64,000 bases of DNA from Gymnothorax reevesii. Taxonomy: Eukaryota > Chordata > Actinopteri > Anguilliformes > Muraenidae. A program made the translations under genes and the position numbers. The notes under the pieces are model-generated. The model worked only from the letters and a program-made list of their open reading frames with translations. It was not told the origin of the DNA and searched no databases. Position 1 is the first letter of the stretch, and the number at the start of each line of letters is the position of its first letter. The DNA lies in contig CM056583.1 of the NCBI GenBank assembly GCA_029721435.1, positions 89,531,620-89,595,619 of the forward strand, read 5' to 3'. Of the stretch, positions 1 through 11,461 are shown one piece after another.

Positions 1-824
1 TCAAATTTGGACTTGTCTGACCCCAGGACACTTTACCACTTTGCTCAAAGAACATGGCTCACAGAACATGGCTGCGTTTCTAGATCATGCACAACAATGG
101 CTTCCTTTTTGCATGATAAAGTTTTAGGTGGCATCTGTGTATGGCACGGCGGACTGTGTTTACAGATAGTAGTTTCTTGAAGTATTCCTGGGCCCATTTA
201 GTAATGTTAATGACAGAATCATGCCGGTGAGTGATGCAGTGGAGTCTGAGAGCCTGAGGATCACGGGCATCCAGTGCAGGTCTTCGGCCTTGTCCCTTAC
301 ACACAGAGATTTTTCCAGTTTCTCTGAATCTTTTAATGATTTTATGCACCATCGATGAGGAGACCTTCAAATCCTTTGCAATTTGACGTTGAGGAACATT
401 GTTTTTAAAGTATTCCACAATTTTTTTTATGCAAGCCTTCACAGGTTGGAGAGCCTCTGGCCATCTTTACTTCTGAGAGACTCAGCCTCTCTAAAACATC
501 CCTTTTACAGCCAATCGTGTTACAAACCTGATGCCAGTTAACTTAATTACTTGCTAAATGTTCTTGCAGCTCATTCTCTTATATATTAATAGCTTTTTCA
601 GCCCTTTTTTGCCTGTGTCTCAACTTTTTTGAGACCTATTGCTGCCAGCAAATTTGCAATAAGCTCATTTTGTGGATAAAAATGTAAAATGTCTTGGATA
701 ACATTTCAAATTGAAACTATGTTCTATTGTGAATAACGTATTGGCTAATGCGATCTGAAAGTCATTGCATTTTGATGTTATTCACAATTTACACTTCTTC
801 CCAACTATTTTGGAATTGGAGTTG
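1..824 (-). mobile_element. Tc1/mariner transposon, cut by left window edge
   Basis: The right end, read inward, is caactccaattccaaaatag, followed by a TA at 825-826. This is the terminal repeat type of a very common fish Tc1 family whose ends resemble CAACCCCAATTCC. The transposase remnant lies inside on the minus strand, and its catalytic half would lie left of the window. Other copies of the family are at 21143-22500 and 38870-39180. The left end and its target duplication cannot be seen. Confidence 0.85.
80..442 (-). pseudogene. Tc1 transposase N-terminal (DNA-binding) fragment
   Basis: This 120-codon frame encodes the N-terminal part of a Tc1-family transposase. Residues about 5-45 form a paired-like helix-turn-helix (RQIAKDLKVSSSMVHKIIK). 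Next comes a basic GRRP-type linker (KGQGRRPALDARD), and then the second HTH segment containing HDSVINITKWAQEYF and SLSVNTVRRAIHRC-like sequence. The family protein is about 340 residues, so this is roughly the first third. The frame stops at TAG, positions 80-82, before the DDE catalytic domain. Sequence at 1-79 still resembles the family's next segment, so the break is a local mutation in an old copy. It is not functional as read. It was recognised by family motifs, not by a search. Confidence 0.85.
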
Positions 825-870
825 TATATATATTTGCATATGCATGTGTAGTATGTGAATATGTATTGAC

Positions 871-1450
871 CAGTGGCGGCAGGTGAACTGGCGATAGGGG
901 AGGCTCAAAACAATCCCTTAGAATTATTGATTGGTCACGACCTGTTTTCAGTCATTCATTTAAATTACCATTACAGAAACTCTGAAAACTCTCAACTTTA
1001 TCAGGTGCAGCCAGTTTTAATTTATAATGCATACCTGTCAACTCTCTTGCATTCAGTGTGAGTTTAAGTGGCATATTTACATTCTTCTGCTGTAGTCAGC
1101 AATTATTCAATCAACGCATATGTAAGAGATTCCCGCGCAGAATTTAAATCCTTGTGCACAGAGGGGTTGGAAGCAATATAATTGCATAAAGATGTTTCAA
1201 AAGATCTTATTTTATTTCACCGATCATGAAACACATGCATTGCTTCCAATCCCTGAATAAAAAAAAAAGCGTGAGAAGTCTGGAGTCGTAATCGGTATGT
1301 GTTATAAATGAGAACTGGCCACATCTGATAATGTTATCAGAGTTTCTGTAATGGTAATTTAAATGAATGATTGAAAACAGGTCGTGACCAATCATTTATT
1401 TTAAGGGATTGTTTGAGGCTCCCCTATCGCCAGTTCACCAGCCGCCACTG
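871..1450. mobile_element. hAT-type MITE with long terminal inverted repeats
   Basis: The element begins cagtggcggcaggtgaactg and ends in the inverted equivalent (cagttcaccagccgccactg). The inverted repeats extend inward about 120-200 bp, so nearly the whole element is a foldback. It is flanked by gtattgac (863-870) and gtactgac (1451-1458), an 8-bp duplication with one mismatch. CAGTGGCGG-type ends with 8-bp duplications are characteristic of hAT transposons. There is no transposase frame, so it is non-autonomous. Confidence 0.88.
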
Positions 1451-1458
1451 GTACTGAC

Positions 1459-1558
1459 GTACAGTGTACGTGTGCATGTGTAGTATGTGTGCGTGTTAGT
1501 GTGTGTGCATGCACAGTGTTTGTGTGAGTAAATGTCCTCTGTGAGTGTGAATGGAAGA

Positions 1559-1594
<36 letters not shown>

Positions 1595-2269
1595 ACAGGA
1601 TATGGGCAGTTTCACAGTCTTGAGCATATTTCACACCCAAGTGTTCTGTTGATTTTGTTAAATTGTGGTGCGCTTCGCATGAATGTATGGGTTCCGACAG
1701 CATCATGTATTCTTGGAGGAAGTAAAATACGAAAATGGATTGAAAACATCTGCTCTGAGCATGGAATTATGCTATTTTAACCTGTTAATGTATAATACCA
1801 CTGTCTCATTTTAGTTTTAAGGTCAAGGTAGGTCCATTATTGCTGTCAAATTAATAAAAGAACATACATTTTTTAACAATAGTTACATGCTCTCCGGTGA
1901 TTTAGAAGCCTGATTAATTGACCTTGCGGTTGTAGCGCTAAAAACGCGCACCATAAGACAGCACGAGTTTTCCATCTATAAAAATGTCCTTTCTGACACA
2001 AAACTTCACACCATGAGTACCAATGTGATTAAATAGCATGGATTTAAATACCACAAACTCTTCATATTGTGTCTTTTACCTTAATAAAAAATGTATCGAA
2101 ACAAACGTACGAATATTACAAAATAAATGACCAGAGCAAAATCAAATGTCCTCACCCTATTTTGAGTCAAATCTCCTCCTTTCTGACTCTAAAGCCCCGC
2201 TCGCGTTCTGCTTCACCTACTCCTGCTCTCACCTGCACCTTTTTTTTTAGCCAATGACTGTAGTCTGTG
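1459..2269. other. Non-coding interval with a GT microsatellite
   Basis: The first part is GT-rich and holds a pure (GT)n run at 1561-1593. The hAT MITE on the left inserted into this GT-rich sequence, because similar gtgtagtatgtg sequence lies on both sides of it. The remainder is AT-rich sequence in which I recognise no gene or repeat. Confidence 0.7.
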
Positions 2270-2823
2270 CAGATCATAGACTGAAAAAAAGATGGACAAA
2301 GCAACCGTTATTTCACCCATTGGTTTCAGCATACTGTTTAGGAAGCCTCAATTTTGGAAATTTGAATAGCGTCATTTTGAATCTGGATGTGATTCCTATT
2401 GGACGAGAGTGTGAATTGAAGTTAGAGGGAGGAGCGAGGGGTGGATCTACGTGCGGATCTGACCGTATCAGACGAGGACCAGAGGATAGCCACGCCCCTA
2501 AAGCATATTCTGGCTTTATCCTTTATTCTAGTCTATTTGAGACCATCGTTTACAAAAATTAACATCATGACATATCGAAGGAGACTTGAAACTTGCAATA
2601 GACACCATAAAGTAATGAGGAAAATCGTTACTGAAATACTAAATCGGGTGGGAAAGCAGAGTCATTTTCTCATTGACTTCCATAGCACTGAACCACTTTC
2701 TGCAACCACCGACATCGCCAGCTGCTGGCCATTAAATAAAATGCAGTTTTTAGAGACTTCCGCACAGGTCTTAGTTTTCAGACCCGGTTGCTGCATCCAT
2801 CTTTTTATACAGTCTGTGATGCA
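2270..2823. mobile_element. MITE with AGACTG...AAGATGG inverted ends
   Basis: The left end reads atcatagactgaaaaaaaga and the right end is its inverted counterpart (tctttttatacagtctgtga). The inner parts also match: tggacaaagcaacc on the left against ggttgctgcatcca on the right. I recognise this terminal pattern as a widespread fish non-autonomous DNA transposon. The superfamily is not assigned because I cannot define the target duplication with certainty. The short frames inside are not credible genes. Confidence 0.65.
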
Positions 2824-3119
2824 TACACAGTATACCCGTTCTCCCAACTTCTAGTCACCAGGCCTTAGTGTAGCTGAGGAGTGTTCAGTGTTGTATACGG
2901 ATTCTTGTCCTCTGCAAGAATTCCTGTCCGCGTTAGACAGTGTGAGTCATATTTGCTGATTGTACCTGTGTATTATTCTCCTGTGTGGAATCCTGCTTCA
3001 CTGAAGGTAAGCAACAGGCATTAAAATCCCTGTTTCTGCTTTCCATCTGAATCCTCAACTTTCATGATTGCTCCGGTGCACAACCACCAGTGCACCGGTC
3101 TTCACACTGACACATCAGC
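2824..3119. other. Unassigned non-coding interval
   Basis: No gene, RNA gene or familiar repeat was recognised. It lies between a MITE and the 3' tail of a minus-strand LINE. Confidence 0.5.
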
Positions 3120-3840
3120 GAAAAAAAATAAAAAAATAAATAATAATAATAATAATCTTTATTGCAGACTCGTAGTCCATATAAGACAGAAATGCTATTA
3201 AATGCATACTATGCTATTTACAAATGGATATACAAATTACTTAGGCACGAAGCATTGATGCAAGAGACACTATTAATACAGTAATAGGTTCCAGTGGTTT
3301 CTCATGAGACGAGTAAAAACCATATCATTGTTTTTAGCATACTCTTCACAGAGTGACAGTGAATGTTTCAGAGCTGCAGGAGACGGTGCAATCAAACACA
3401 TCATCAGCAAAGCTCAGGTTATTTAATGACAGATTTCCACTTTTGCTCCCGTAATTAGCCTCATTCAGTTTGACTGTCAGCTCATCAGTATACAAGTTCT
3501 ACAGAAAATGGGACATAACCCCACCCCAGCGAACTCCATTTGTGGCACGAAATGTTCCAGAGGTAATACCACCCCACTGCACACAAAAGCGCTGTTTATC
3601 ATACCAATTAGCAAGTAGTTGAACAATATATTTAGATACACCTCTTTTTAACAGTTTGTCAAATAACAAGGAGTGGTTCACATGGTCAAATGCTTTGCGA
3701 GCATCTAAAAAACATACAAACACAGGACTACCATTGGTCATATACATATTCACAGTTTCCTTAAAAAAAAAACAAACGCATGTCAGTGGAATGCTACCTC
3801 TTAAATCCAAACTGATTGTCAGCACAGATAAAATTACTAC
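3120..3840 (-). mobile_element. 5'-truncated jockey-group LINE fragment
   Basis: On the minus strand the fragment ends in a simple A/AAT tail (3121-3160 on the plus strand). Upstream on the minus strand, 3499-3810 encodes a decayed reverse-transcriptase segment. It contains FVCFLDARKAFDHVNHSLLF, then LLANWYDKQ, VQWGG and NGVRWGGVMS, which correspond to RT blocks around the first catalytic Asp and the conserved NGVRQGG turn. In NGVRW the usual Gln is replaced by Trp. The sequence resembles the intact LINE at 46416-49214, so the two are probably from the same broad clade. The copy is truncated and mutated. Confidence 0.75.
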
Positions 3841-5767
3841 ACCCAGCTAAAAGAAAGAATGGCATTAATTGATTCATACCACAGTATTACCTTACATGCA
3901 GCAGGTCTCGTCACCCCTTTTCCCTGGGCCTTTAAAGTGTTGAGCATTACCTTATCAGAAAATAAACTGTCTAAAAGCAATTTCAATTTTGTGCGCGTGA
4001 GGCAAACGCAGCATCAGGACTGTGAAATTACACATGTGCATGTGTGATTTCCTTTTACGACCATCACTCTACAAAAAAAGAAAGCTTGGTACAATGCGTG
4101 CAGAAACCAAAGTAATGATTCATTTTTAAGTGACAAAATGCATTTCGCTTGACTTTGTTTTGAATCTTGAATCTCCATCACGTGCCCTTGTGAAACCATA
4201 TCACAGAAATGAAATGCCCTGAAGCTGAGAAATGAAGACTTTCTTGTTTTTTTTTAAATGATGTTCTCCCTTACATGCATCAGTTGGCCGGGGCAGCTCT
4301 GGGCAGTGCTGTTCCTCAGAATTACCGATGCTGCGTCCAACACTCGTGACAGCTGGAAACCTTTGCTCTGTCACCAAGGAGATATTGACTTAGAGGCTGC
4401 ATTAAAGCCCGAGGTGACGTTTCTCCCAAAGAGCAGAGGCACAGAGGATGCAGGGAGCGGAGACTCATGGCCAAGGAAATGCATCACAAGGAGCACATCA
4501 AAATTACACTGTGTACAGGGGTGAATGGAGAATTAAGAAGCAGACGTCATCTCTCAGGCAGCGGTGTCAAAGAGTCAGAGATGATTTTTCTTTTTTGGCA
4601 AAAAAAAAAAAAAATAGTATTCTTGTCTTGTTTTTTAATTATGTTTTTTGCACTTTCCTGCTGTTCAGCGAGAGAGCATGGCCCTGAGGCAGGTATAGAA
4701 TGGGTGACAAAAAGGCTGACATACTCCTTCCCGTTGTAGGTGAGGGGATGATGAACCAAAACTGTTATGGCCTGCTAAAAATCAGTCAATCCCATAGTAA
4801 TCATATTTTTATTTATAACTTAAAAGGGGAAAGTGTGGCAGTCAACATGCATTATGTCTTTTGGTTAAAGTTATTACGCCGCCCCACCCGAAGGGTCAGG
4901 GCAAGGGGTAGTGTTTTTGGTTCAGTTTGTTTCTGTGTTTGTTCGTGCGTTTGTTTCTGTGTTTGGTTGTTAACACTGTAGCGGGAAAACTAATTGCCAG
5001 ATTCACCACAAATTGGGTGGAGGGATTCGCCACTGACCCAGAATAGATCCCTATAGAATTTAGTACAAGTAGGTGACCGTATGTATGAGGGGCGGGGTTT
5101 GGTTGTGCTTGACACCACTTGTTCAGGTTTGATATACAGTTTAAATAATGAACGCAATAAGGTATCAGAATCTGTTCCGCGTATTTAGTAATGTTCATTT
5201 GTGTTCTTGTTTGCGTATTCATTATTTTTCATGTTCTGATGTTTTAGCAGTTTCAAACGAGTGTCATCTTTTTCCTGCATCTGTCATTTGCCCCTTGTTT
5301 TGTGTGTTTACTTCTGTGTTTTACCCTCCATTGTTTGACTGTTCCCCCATTTATACCCACACCTCCCTGTACACGTCTGACCCTCCCACACCTGTACCCC
5401 ATGTGATTAGGCCATTCTTCCCATTATATTCCACCAGTTCGAACAGTTCAAACATGAGTTTTTAAAAACTTTCATGAGTGTCTTACCTTTGGACGGTGTC
5501 TTGATTCCTGAGTTTACGACGAGTTTATGATTTTATTCCTGCTCCCTGTGCCTGTTTTGACGATCCCATGTTTGATTCCTGATTTCGCCTTTTGGTTTTT
5601 TTATTCTCTCTTCTCGATTTGGCTTTGGTTTAAAGACTTCCTTTTTTGATTATTCGACTGAAACATATGCGTAATTCTGGATTTATCCTTTTGTCCTGCA
5701 TCAGCCTGCCTGTTTCCGAATTGAATTGCCTGACAACAACCTTTAATAAAACCTGTTCACTGGATTT
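3841..5767. other. Long interval without recognised genes
   Basis: All frames here are short and show no family motifs. There is a poly-A stretch near 4600-4614 and a GT/TTTG-rich stretch at 4905-4970. I see no support for a host exon or an RNA gene. Confidence 0.5.
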
Positions 5768-6290
5768 TAGAATAGAGTAGATTAGAAGTTTAACTGTCAT
5801 TGTAGCCAGTGCGATAAAATTTAAAAGCCACAACTGAAAACGGTGCAAATGGCAAACCCTCACGGATGAACCACTCATAAATAAGTAAAATAAGATAAGT
5901 TAGATAAAGTGAAATAAAAATAAGGCAAGATAAATTATTCTCAAGGAACAATGAAAAGGAGTTATTACGCAGTTTGACATATTCACGTTATTTCATTTAA
6001 GAGAATCCAAAGGTCTTATTGTCCTGGGAAAGAAGCTGTCTTTTGTTTGACTCTTCAGGCCCCCGTAGCGCCTCCTTGAGGGCAGTAAGGTGAGTGAGGT
6101 GTGGCCTGGATGTTCTTTATGATTTTTCTGGCCCTGGTGAGGCACTGGGAACGGGAGTCGTCTGCTGTGCACAGCAGGGAGCAGCTGATCACTTTCACTG
6201 CCATCGAAATCACTCCTCTGCAGAGCCTTCCCGTCTGTCACTGTACAGCTGGTGTACCAGTGTGATCCAGTATGCTAGTGCACTCTTGAT
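5768..6290 (-). mobile_element. LINE 3' end fragment (minus strand)
   Basis: The minus-strand translation of 6290-5993, allowing frame changes, contains DGKALQR, then CLTRARKIIKNIQ and a terminal PRTIRPLDSLK. These match the conserved C-terminus of a familiar fish LINE reverse transcriptase (typically ...RALQRVV..., ...RCLRKA..II.D..HP..., ...DSFYPQAIRLLN). The plus strand at 5768-5805 (agaatagagtagattagaag, then tgtcattgtag) looks like the complement of that LINE's 3' tail. The copy is heavily 5'-truncated and frame-broken. The clade is not determined. Confidence 0.65.
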
Positions 6291-6295
6291 CAAGG

Positions 6296-6346
6296 CCAGC
6301 TCTAGCCATTTTGGTGCCCTAGGCGAGATCGGGATTTGGCGCCCCC

Positions 6347-6348
<2 letters not shown>
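6296..6348. mobile_element. hAT terminal-repeat-like fragment
   Basis: The sequence ggccagctctagccattttg followed by a GGCGCCCCCC-type stretch resembles the terminal repeat of a common fish hAT element that usually starts CAGGGCCGGCTCTAGCC. Only about 50 bp remain before the AT microsatellite. No matching opposite end was found. Confidence 0.5.

Positions 6349-6411
<63 letters not shown>
6349..6411. repeat. (AT)n microsatellite
   Basis: About 31 uninterrupted AT dinucleotides. It is likely to be polymorphic, and the apparent reading frames across it are artefacts of the repeat. Confidence 0.97.
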
Positions 6412-6413
<2 letters not shown>

Positions 6414-6468
6414 CTCCAGCACAGCACAGGTGTTATGCAACTATTCACATCCTAGTGAAGTCCATGGG

Positions 6469-7875
6469 CTCTAATTTCTCGGCGCAGTGCAGGGTGGCGC
6501 AGCATGGCACAGCCCACGCAGTGGTAATTTCGTCCAGTGCAGCCCGCGCAGTGGTAATTTTGCGCAGTGCAACGTCATGCGCAGCCACTTTAGCAATTTG
6601 GTAGACGGACGTGCACTGAATGGGTGTGGCGGCGTAGTAGGGGGAGGTGTCACACATTTATCATGATGCTGTGACGATTTTGTGGGAAAAGGTTGCGCCA
6701 AAAGTGCGCAGAGAGCTCGCCAGCTAAAAGCCGGTTTACTTTCTGTGCAGTGGTAATTTGGCTGACCGGCGCACAGTCTGCACTCGTCATCGAAACCTCA
6801 CAGGCAGGTTTCCAGAATGTCAGGCACATTTCAATGCAATAAATAATTACAGCAACCACTATGTAATGTACGTAACTATCTAAATCAGCACATACATTAT
6901 AGTATCTATATCGATTGTCCTGATGTCAGATCAAAGAGAGAGAGAGAGATGTACATGTGGGCGTGTGAGTGTGTGTGTAGGCTGTGTGGGTAGATATCCT
7001 TCACCTGCTTTCACACCGGACATGAAACAAATTTTTCGCACAACTGATTACATTCAAAGTCAATGCAAGATGCGAATACACCTGTGTATTTGCGTCTTTG
7101 CATTGACTTTGAATGTAATCTGTCGTGCGAAAAATTTGTTTCGCGTCCAGTGTGCAAGCGGCTTAATACTATTATTGTCACTTCGGTTTTATCGTTTTTA
7201 GTGGGGGAAAGGAATACAGCCTGATTGCTATGATCTCGTACTGAGTTAAGATCACATATTGAAAATAAATGTGTAATGTATCTTGAATTGTTGTCCATGC
7301 ATGTTAATCCCAAAATTTCAAGCAGCAACAGGGTGTAATAATAGGAACACGCTATCCATCATTTCTCTTCCCAATTATGCAGGCAGAAGAAATAAATAAG
7401 CAACCGTCATATTTCATTCCAACTTCATAAGTTTGAATGATCTGACGTAGTTTTGAAATTCCATTCAAGTTTGCTAATGGTAATAATTTGCGAATGCCCT
7501 AGCTAGCCAGCTAACTCATATTCGTAATGCTTAATATGACGTAAGCGGTGCAGAAAACATGCCTGAAGCAGCAAAATAAAATGCAACATTAACGCATCAT
7601 GCAGATATAGGACAGAGGCTTCTATATTCAAAAATATTAAAGGTGAGGAGAGGAGCTCATTTGATTGGTGAAGATTTAACTCGGCTGTGTTAAACCCAGA
7701 CATGCCTTCTCTCCTCCCTCTTTGACACTAGTGCCAGCAGGAGGGACAGAGACGGGACAGTGGAGTACTTGCACTGGGCACCAAATTGCAAAATACAGCT
7801 GGATACACCCCGTTGGTGCGGCGCTCCCCCCATTTGCAGCGCCTGCGCCGCCCCAGGGCCTGGTCAACGAATTTA
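6469..7875 (+). mobile_element. Composite non-autonomous DNA element, copy A
   Basis: It starts gggctctaatttctcggcgc and ends with gaatttagagcccc, giving short inverted ends of the form GGGCTCTAAWTTC. The same sequence, reverse-complemented, recurs at 23147-24895, which defines the element independently. Inside it lies an inner foldback (7012-7154). Several segments carry GCAGTGGTAATTT-like repeats (6517-6560 and near 6748). No transposase frame is visible. No clear target duplication is found, so the superfamily is open. Confidence 0.7.
7012..7154. repeat. Near-perfect hairpin (70/71-bp arms, 2-nt loop)
   Basis: The left arm at 7012-7081 and the right arm at 7084-7154 are inverted copies with one indel and several mismatches. 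The arms contain gaaacaaatttttcgcac on the left and its complement on the right. In copy B the equivalent arms are separated by about 700 bp (23463-24316). The hairpin is therefore probably an internally collapsed form of a separate MITE nested in the outer element. Confidence 0.85.
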
Positions 7876-8395
7876 GAGCCCCTAAAGGCAGCTTCCTGAA
7901 CATGCATTGAGAAGGTGCTATGTTTCAACAATACAAAGCAGTGTAGTGCAATATAATGCAAAAATAGGATAGAATATAAATAGAGCATTAAAATTCCAGA
8001 GGAGGTTTAACTCATTTATAAAGTTAATATTAGTGAGAGAATTTTTTTTCTGCAAATATTTCCTGAATGCGTCTGGGCAGCGACAGAGCAGGTTAGGCTA
8101 CTATGTTCATATGGGAAAGAAAATGCCTTATAATACTGTGATCCGTGAACAACAATGCGATTGCAAATGCATTCCCCTATCGGTTAGTCTTAGCAACTGT
8201 TGAAAATCAGGCACAGAAAAACTGCGGGAGGAGGATTTGGTAATTCCTAAACAAAAACTCCTTTGCCTCATGGACAAAATTCCCCCTAGTCAGAAACCAT
8301 TAAAATAATTCCTCCTTGTAAAAATTAATTCCATGGCTTTCACAAACGTCCGTCTTTAAGAAGTTACAGACCACTGGCTGTCTGCGTGAACTAAA
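7876..8395. other. Unassigned non-coding interval
   Basis: AT-rich sequence between two transposons. No gene, repeat or regulatory element is recognised. Confidence 0.5.
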
Positions 8396-8397
8396 TA

Positions 8398-10017
8398 CAC
8401 TCAACAAAAATATAAACGCAACACTTTTGTTTTTGCTCCCATTTGTCATGAGATGGACTCAAAGATCTAAAATTCATTCCAGATACACAATATTACCATT
8501 TCTCTCAAACATTGTTCACAAATCTGTCTAAATTTGTGATAGTGAGCACTTTTGCTTTGCTGAGACAATCCATCCCACCTCACAGGTGTGCCACATCAAG
8601 ATGCTCATCAGACACCATGATTAGTGCACAGGTGTACCTTAGACTGTCCACAATAAAAGGCCACTCTGAAATGTGCAGTTTTGTCTCACAGCAAAATGCC
8701 ACAGATGGCGCAAGCATTGAGGGAGCGTGCAATTGGCATGCTGACTGCAGGAATGTCAACCAGATCTGTTGCTCGGGCATTGAATGTTCATTTCTCCACC
8801 ATAAGCCATCTCCAAAGGCGTTTCAGAGAATATGGCAGTACATCCAACCGGGCTCACAACCGCAGACCACGTCTAACCTCACCAGCCCAGGACCTCCACA
8901 TCCAGCAGGTTCACCTCCAAGATCATCTGAGACCAGCTACTCAGACAGCTGCTGAAACAATTGGTTTGCATATCCAAAGAATTTCTGCACAAACTGTCTC
9001 AGGGAAGCTCAACTGCATGCTCGTCGTCCTCATCGGGGTCTTAACCTGACTCCAGATCGTCGCCGTAACAGACTTGAGTGGGCAAATGCTCACATTCGAT
9101 GGCGTCTGGCACGTTGGAGAGGTGTTCTCTTCACGGATGAATCTCGGTTTACATTGTTCAGGGCAGATGGCAGACAGCGTGTGTGGCGTCGTGTGGGTGA
9201 GCGCTTTGCTGATGTCAATGTTGTGGATCGAGTGGCCCATGGTGGTGGTGGGGTTATGGTATGGGCAGGCATCTGTTATGGACGAAGAACACAGGTGCAT
9301 TTTATTGATGGCATTTTGAATGCAGAGAAATACCGTGATGAGATCCTGAGGCCCATTGTTGTGCCATACATCCATGAACATCACCTCATGTTTCAGCAAT
9401 ATAATGCACGGCCCCATGTTGCAAGGATCTGTACACAATTCTTGGAAGCTGAAAATGTCCCAGTTCTTGCATGGCCAGCATACTCACCGGACATGTCACC
9501 CATTGAGCATGTTTGGGATGTGCTTGACCGGCGTATACGACAGCGCGTACCAGTTCCCACTAATATCCAGCAACTTCGCACAGCCATTGAAGAGGAGTGG
9601 ACCAACATTCCACAGGCCACAATTGACAATCTGATAAGCTCTATGCGAAGAAGATGCGTTCCACTGCATGAGGCAAATGGTGGTCACACCAGATACTGAC
9701 TGGTTCTGAGTCCCCAGACCCCCAATAAAGCAAAAACTGCACATTTCAGGGTGGTCTTTTATTGTGAACAGTCTAAGGTACACCTGTGCACTAATCATGG
9801 CGTCTGATGAGCATCTTGATGTGGCACACCTGTGAGGTGGGATGGATTGTCTCAGAAAAGCAAAAGTGCTCACTATCACACATTTAGACAGATTTGTGAA
9901 CACTGTTTGAGAGAAATGGTAATATTGTATATCTTGAATGAATTTTAGATCTTTGAGTCCATCTCATGACAAATGGGAGCAAAAACAAAAGTGTTGCGTT
10001 TATATTTTTGTTGAGTG
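8398..10017 (+). mobile_element. Complete Tc1-like transposon with 285-bp inverted repeats
   Basis: Both ends read cactcaacaaaaatataaac inward, and each is flanked by TA (8396-8397 and 10018-10019), the Tc1/mariner target duplication. The terminal inverted repeats are unusually long: 8398-8682 and 9733-10017, 285 bp each and nearly identical. One transposase gene lies between them on the plus strand, followed by an AATAAA (9723-9728) just before the right repeat. The structure is complete, but the transposase is inactivated (see the pseudogene entry). Confidence 0.95.
8696..9699 (+). pseudogene. Tc1-like transposase, frameshifted, catalytic Asp lost
   Basis: The ATG at 8696 opens an N-terminal DNA-binding part containing MAQALRERAIGML and STRSVARALNVHFSTISHLQ, a paired-like helix-turn-helix, followed by a basic linker (NRRPRLTSP). 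The frame is lost near 9000, where about ten bases appear to be missing relative to a normal Tc1 linker. The rest continues in another frame to the stop after 9696. The catalytic domain shows FTDESRF (first Asp, 9136), then QQYNARPH, where the second catalytic Asp position (codon 9400-9402) is Tyr. PIEHVWD follows, with its Glu at 9505. The spacing of 34 residues between the second and third positions is the normal Tc1 DD34E spacing. With a frameshift and a lost metal ligand it cannot transpose itself, though its ends could be used by a related transposase. Confidence 0.92.
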
Positions 10018-10068
10018 TAGTATCATATGGGCATTTTCATATCACACCCTTATCAACCCGAGACTCCA

Positions 10069-10105
10069 ATATCAGCCCGAGAGCTTTAGCTCAGGGGCTG
10101 ATATG
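10069..10105. repeat. Short inverted repeat
   Basis: Sequence with aatatcagcccgagagcttt on the left and its complement on the right (about 16-bp arms). This resembles the core of small palindromic repeats seen elsewhere in fish genomes. It lies directly outside the right end of the Tc1-like element. Confidence 0.55.
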
Positions 10106-10446
10106 GCCAAAAATATGAAATTGTCAGAGGAAAAAAATGTTAGAGGAAGGATTTCTTATTCTTGAAAAGAGAAAAGATAAAGAGCACCAGAAACACAGCT
10201 TAAAATGTCATTTTAATGCACGGCAGCTCTGATAGGTTTTATATCTGCCCTTTTTCCTCTGACATTTTTTCCTCAGACAGTTTTACCTGACCCTGTAAAA
10301 CCTATATTGCAGGGTAATGTTTGTCTCTGTCATTGAGATGACCGCTCAGTTACAACCGCATGTTTGTTTGCGTTCCGTGCCACTTAAAAATGCTCCTGAT
10401 TAACTTATGCAGTAATTCAGATTGTTCTGCTTGTGATACTTTGGTT

Positions 10447-11461
10447 AGCATCAAGGTGGTAGTTTCCTCATAAAGTTACTTGACCATAGCCGCTACAGTT
10501 GAAGCTAACCAAAGAGATATTGTACGTATCAGCAAAGTTGGGCTGATAAGGCTGTAGTTAGACCAGACGTAGGGTTTGCGGAGCTTAGGCAACATGTTTG
10601 GGTTTGTTTACTGCTGCTGTGAAAAGATCGTTTTACTTATCCAGCCAGTTGTTTTTCCGCGGTGTGGGCTAGCTCTCTGATCCTACCGTGGTGAAAGCAA
10701 TCACGGTACGCACTATGACGTGTCTGGTATAGAAACTATTTCTCTGCATTGCCTTGGCGGAATTTCATCCACCTTTGAAAATCGTTCTGGCCAATAAAAA
10801 GCCGAAAAAGAAGCAAAGGTCGGATAAGGATTTCCGGTAGAAGTTATCGATTTGCTTGCTCCACATAAGCAATGCTTACAGTTTGTGTGTTTGACTACAA
10901 ACTGATTTTTTAGCTTGGTGTTGGAATTGTTTTGTTTTGGAAGAAATGGTTAACAGGAGCTTTAAGCCAATTGGGTATAGAACATGACTACATAACATTT
11001 CTGGCGAGACAGTACGAGCAAAATGCCAAATTTTCAACTTGCCACTCATTGAATTTATGCAGTAAATGTTGCTGCAATACTTCAATTGCTTCCTCCTCCC
11101 GTTTTCCATCGGATTCAGGATCAAACAAGTACAGTGTTACAGCAATAGATGCTGCAGAGAGCTGTCCTGAAATACCTGCCATCTTGGTTTCCTGGTTTTC
11201 GGGTATGCCTTCTTCCCCGGAATGAAGCAGCCAAGCAGCCAATCAAAGGAGCGCCTCATTAGCATAGTCTCCCCGCCCACTCTAAACAGCTTGTGTTTCA
11301 GGCCGGCACAGACGGGGTGAGTGAAGAGGTCTCACTAGGCCTGGATGTGTGTGGTTCTTTTTTGTAACTGAATTCTTAACTGAATTCTTTTGATTCTTAT
11401 TTTATATACCCATTGGACATATTTTAAATAGCTAAATACAGCATAATAGGGGACCTTTAAA
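10447..11461. mobile_element. Non-autonomous DNA element ending in GACCTTTAA
   Basis: The right end (acagcataataggggacctttaaa, 11438-11461) has the form of the complement of ttaaaggtgacctaatatg, which starts another copy at 59394. Internal blocks also match between the two: gcatcaaggtggtag against gcatcaatgtggcag, and ctctctgatcctaccgtgg against ctctctggtgctaccatg. A minus-strand frame at 10988-11242 (with LYLFDPESDGKREEE) is open for 84 codons. It could be a transposase-gene remnant, but I cannot name it. The left boundary is approximate. TTAA at the termini hints at a TTAA-targeting superfamily, but this is not proven. Confidence 0.55.

Noticed and set aside
9074..9634. Alternative plus and minus frames inside the Tc1 transposase
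   Set aside because: They are shadows of the transposase coding sequence and lack any family motif.
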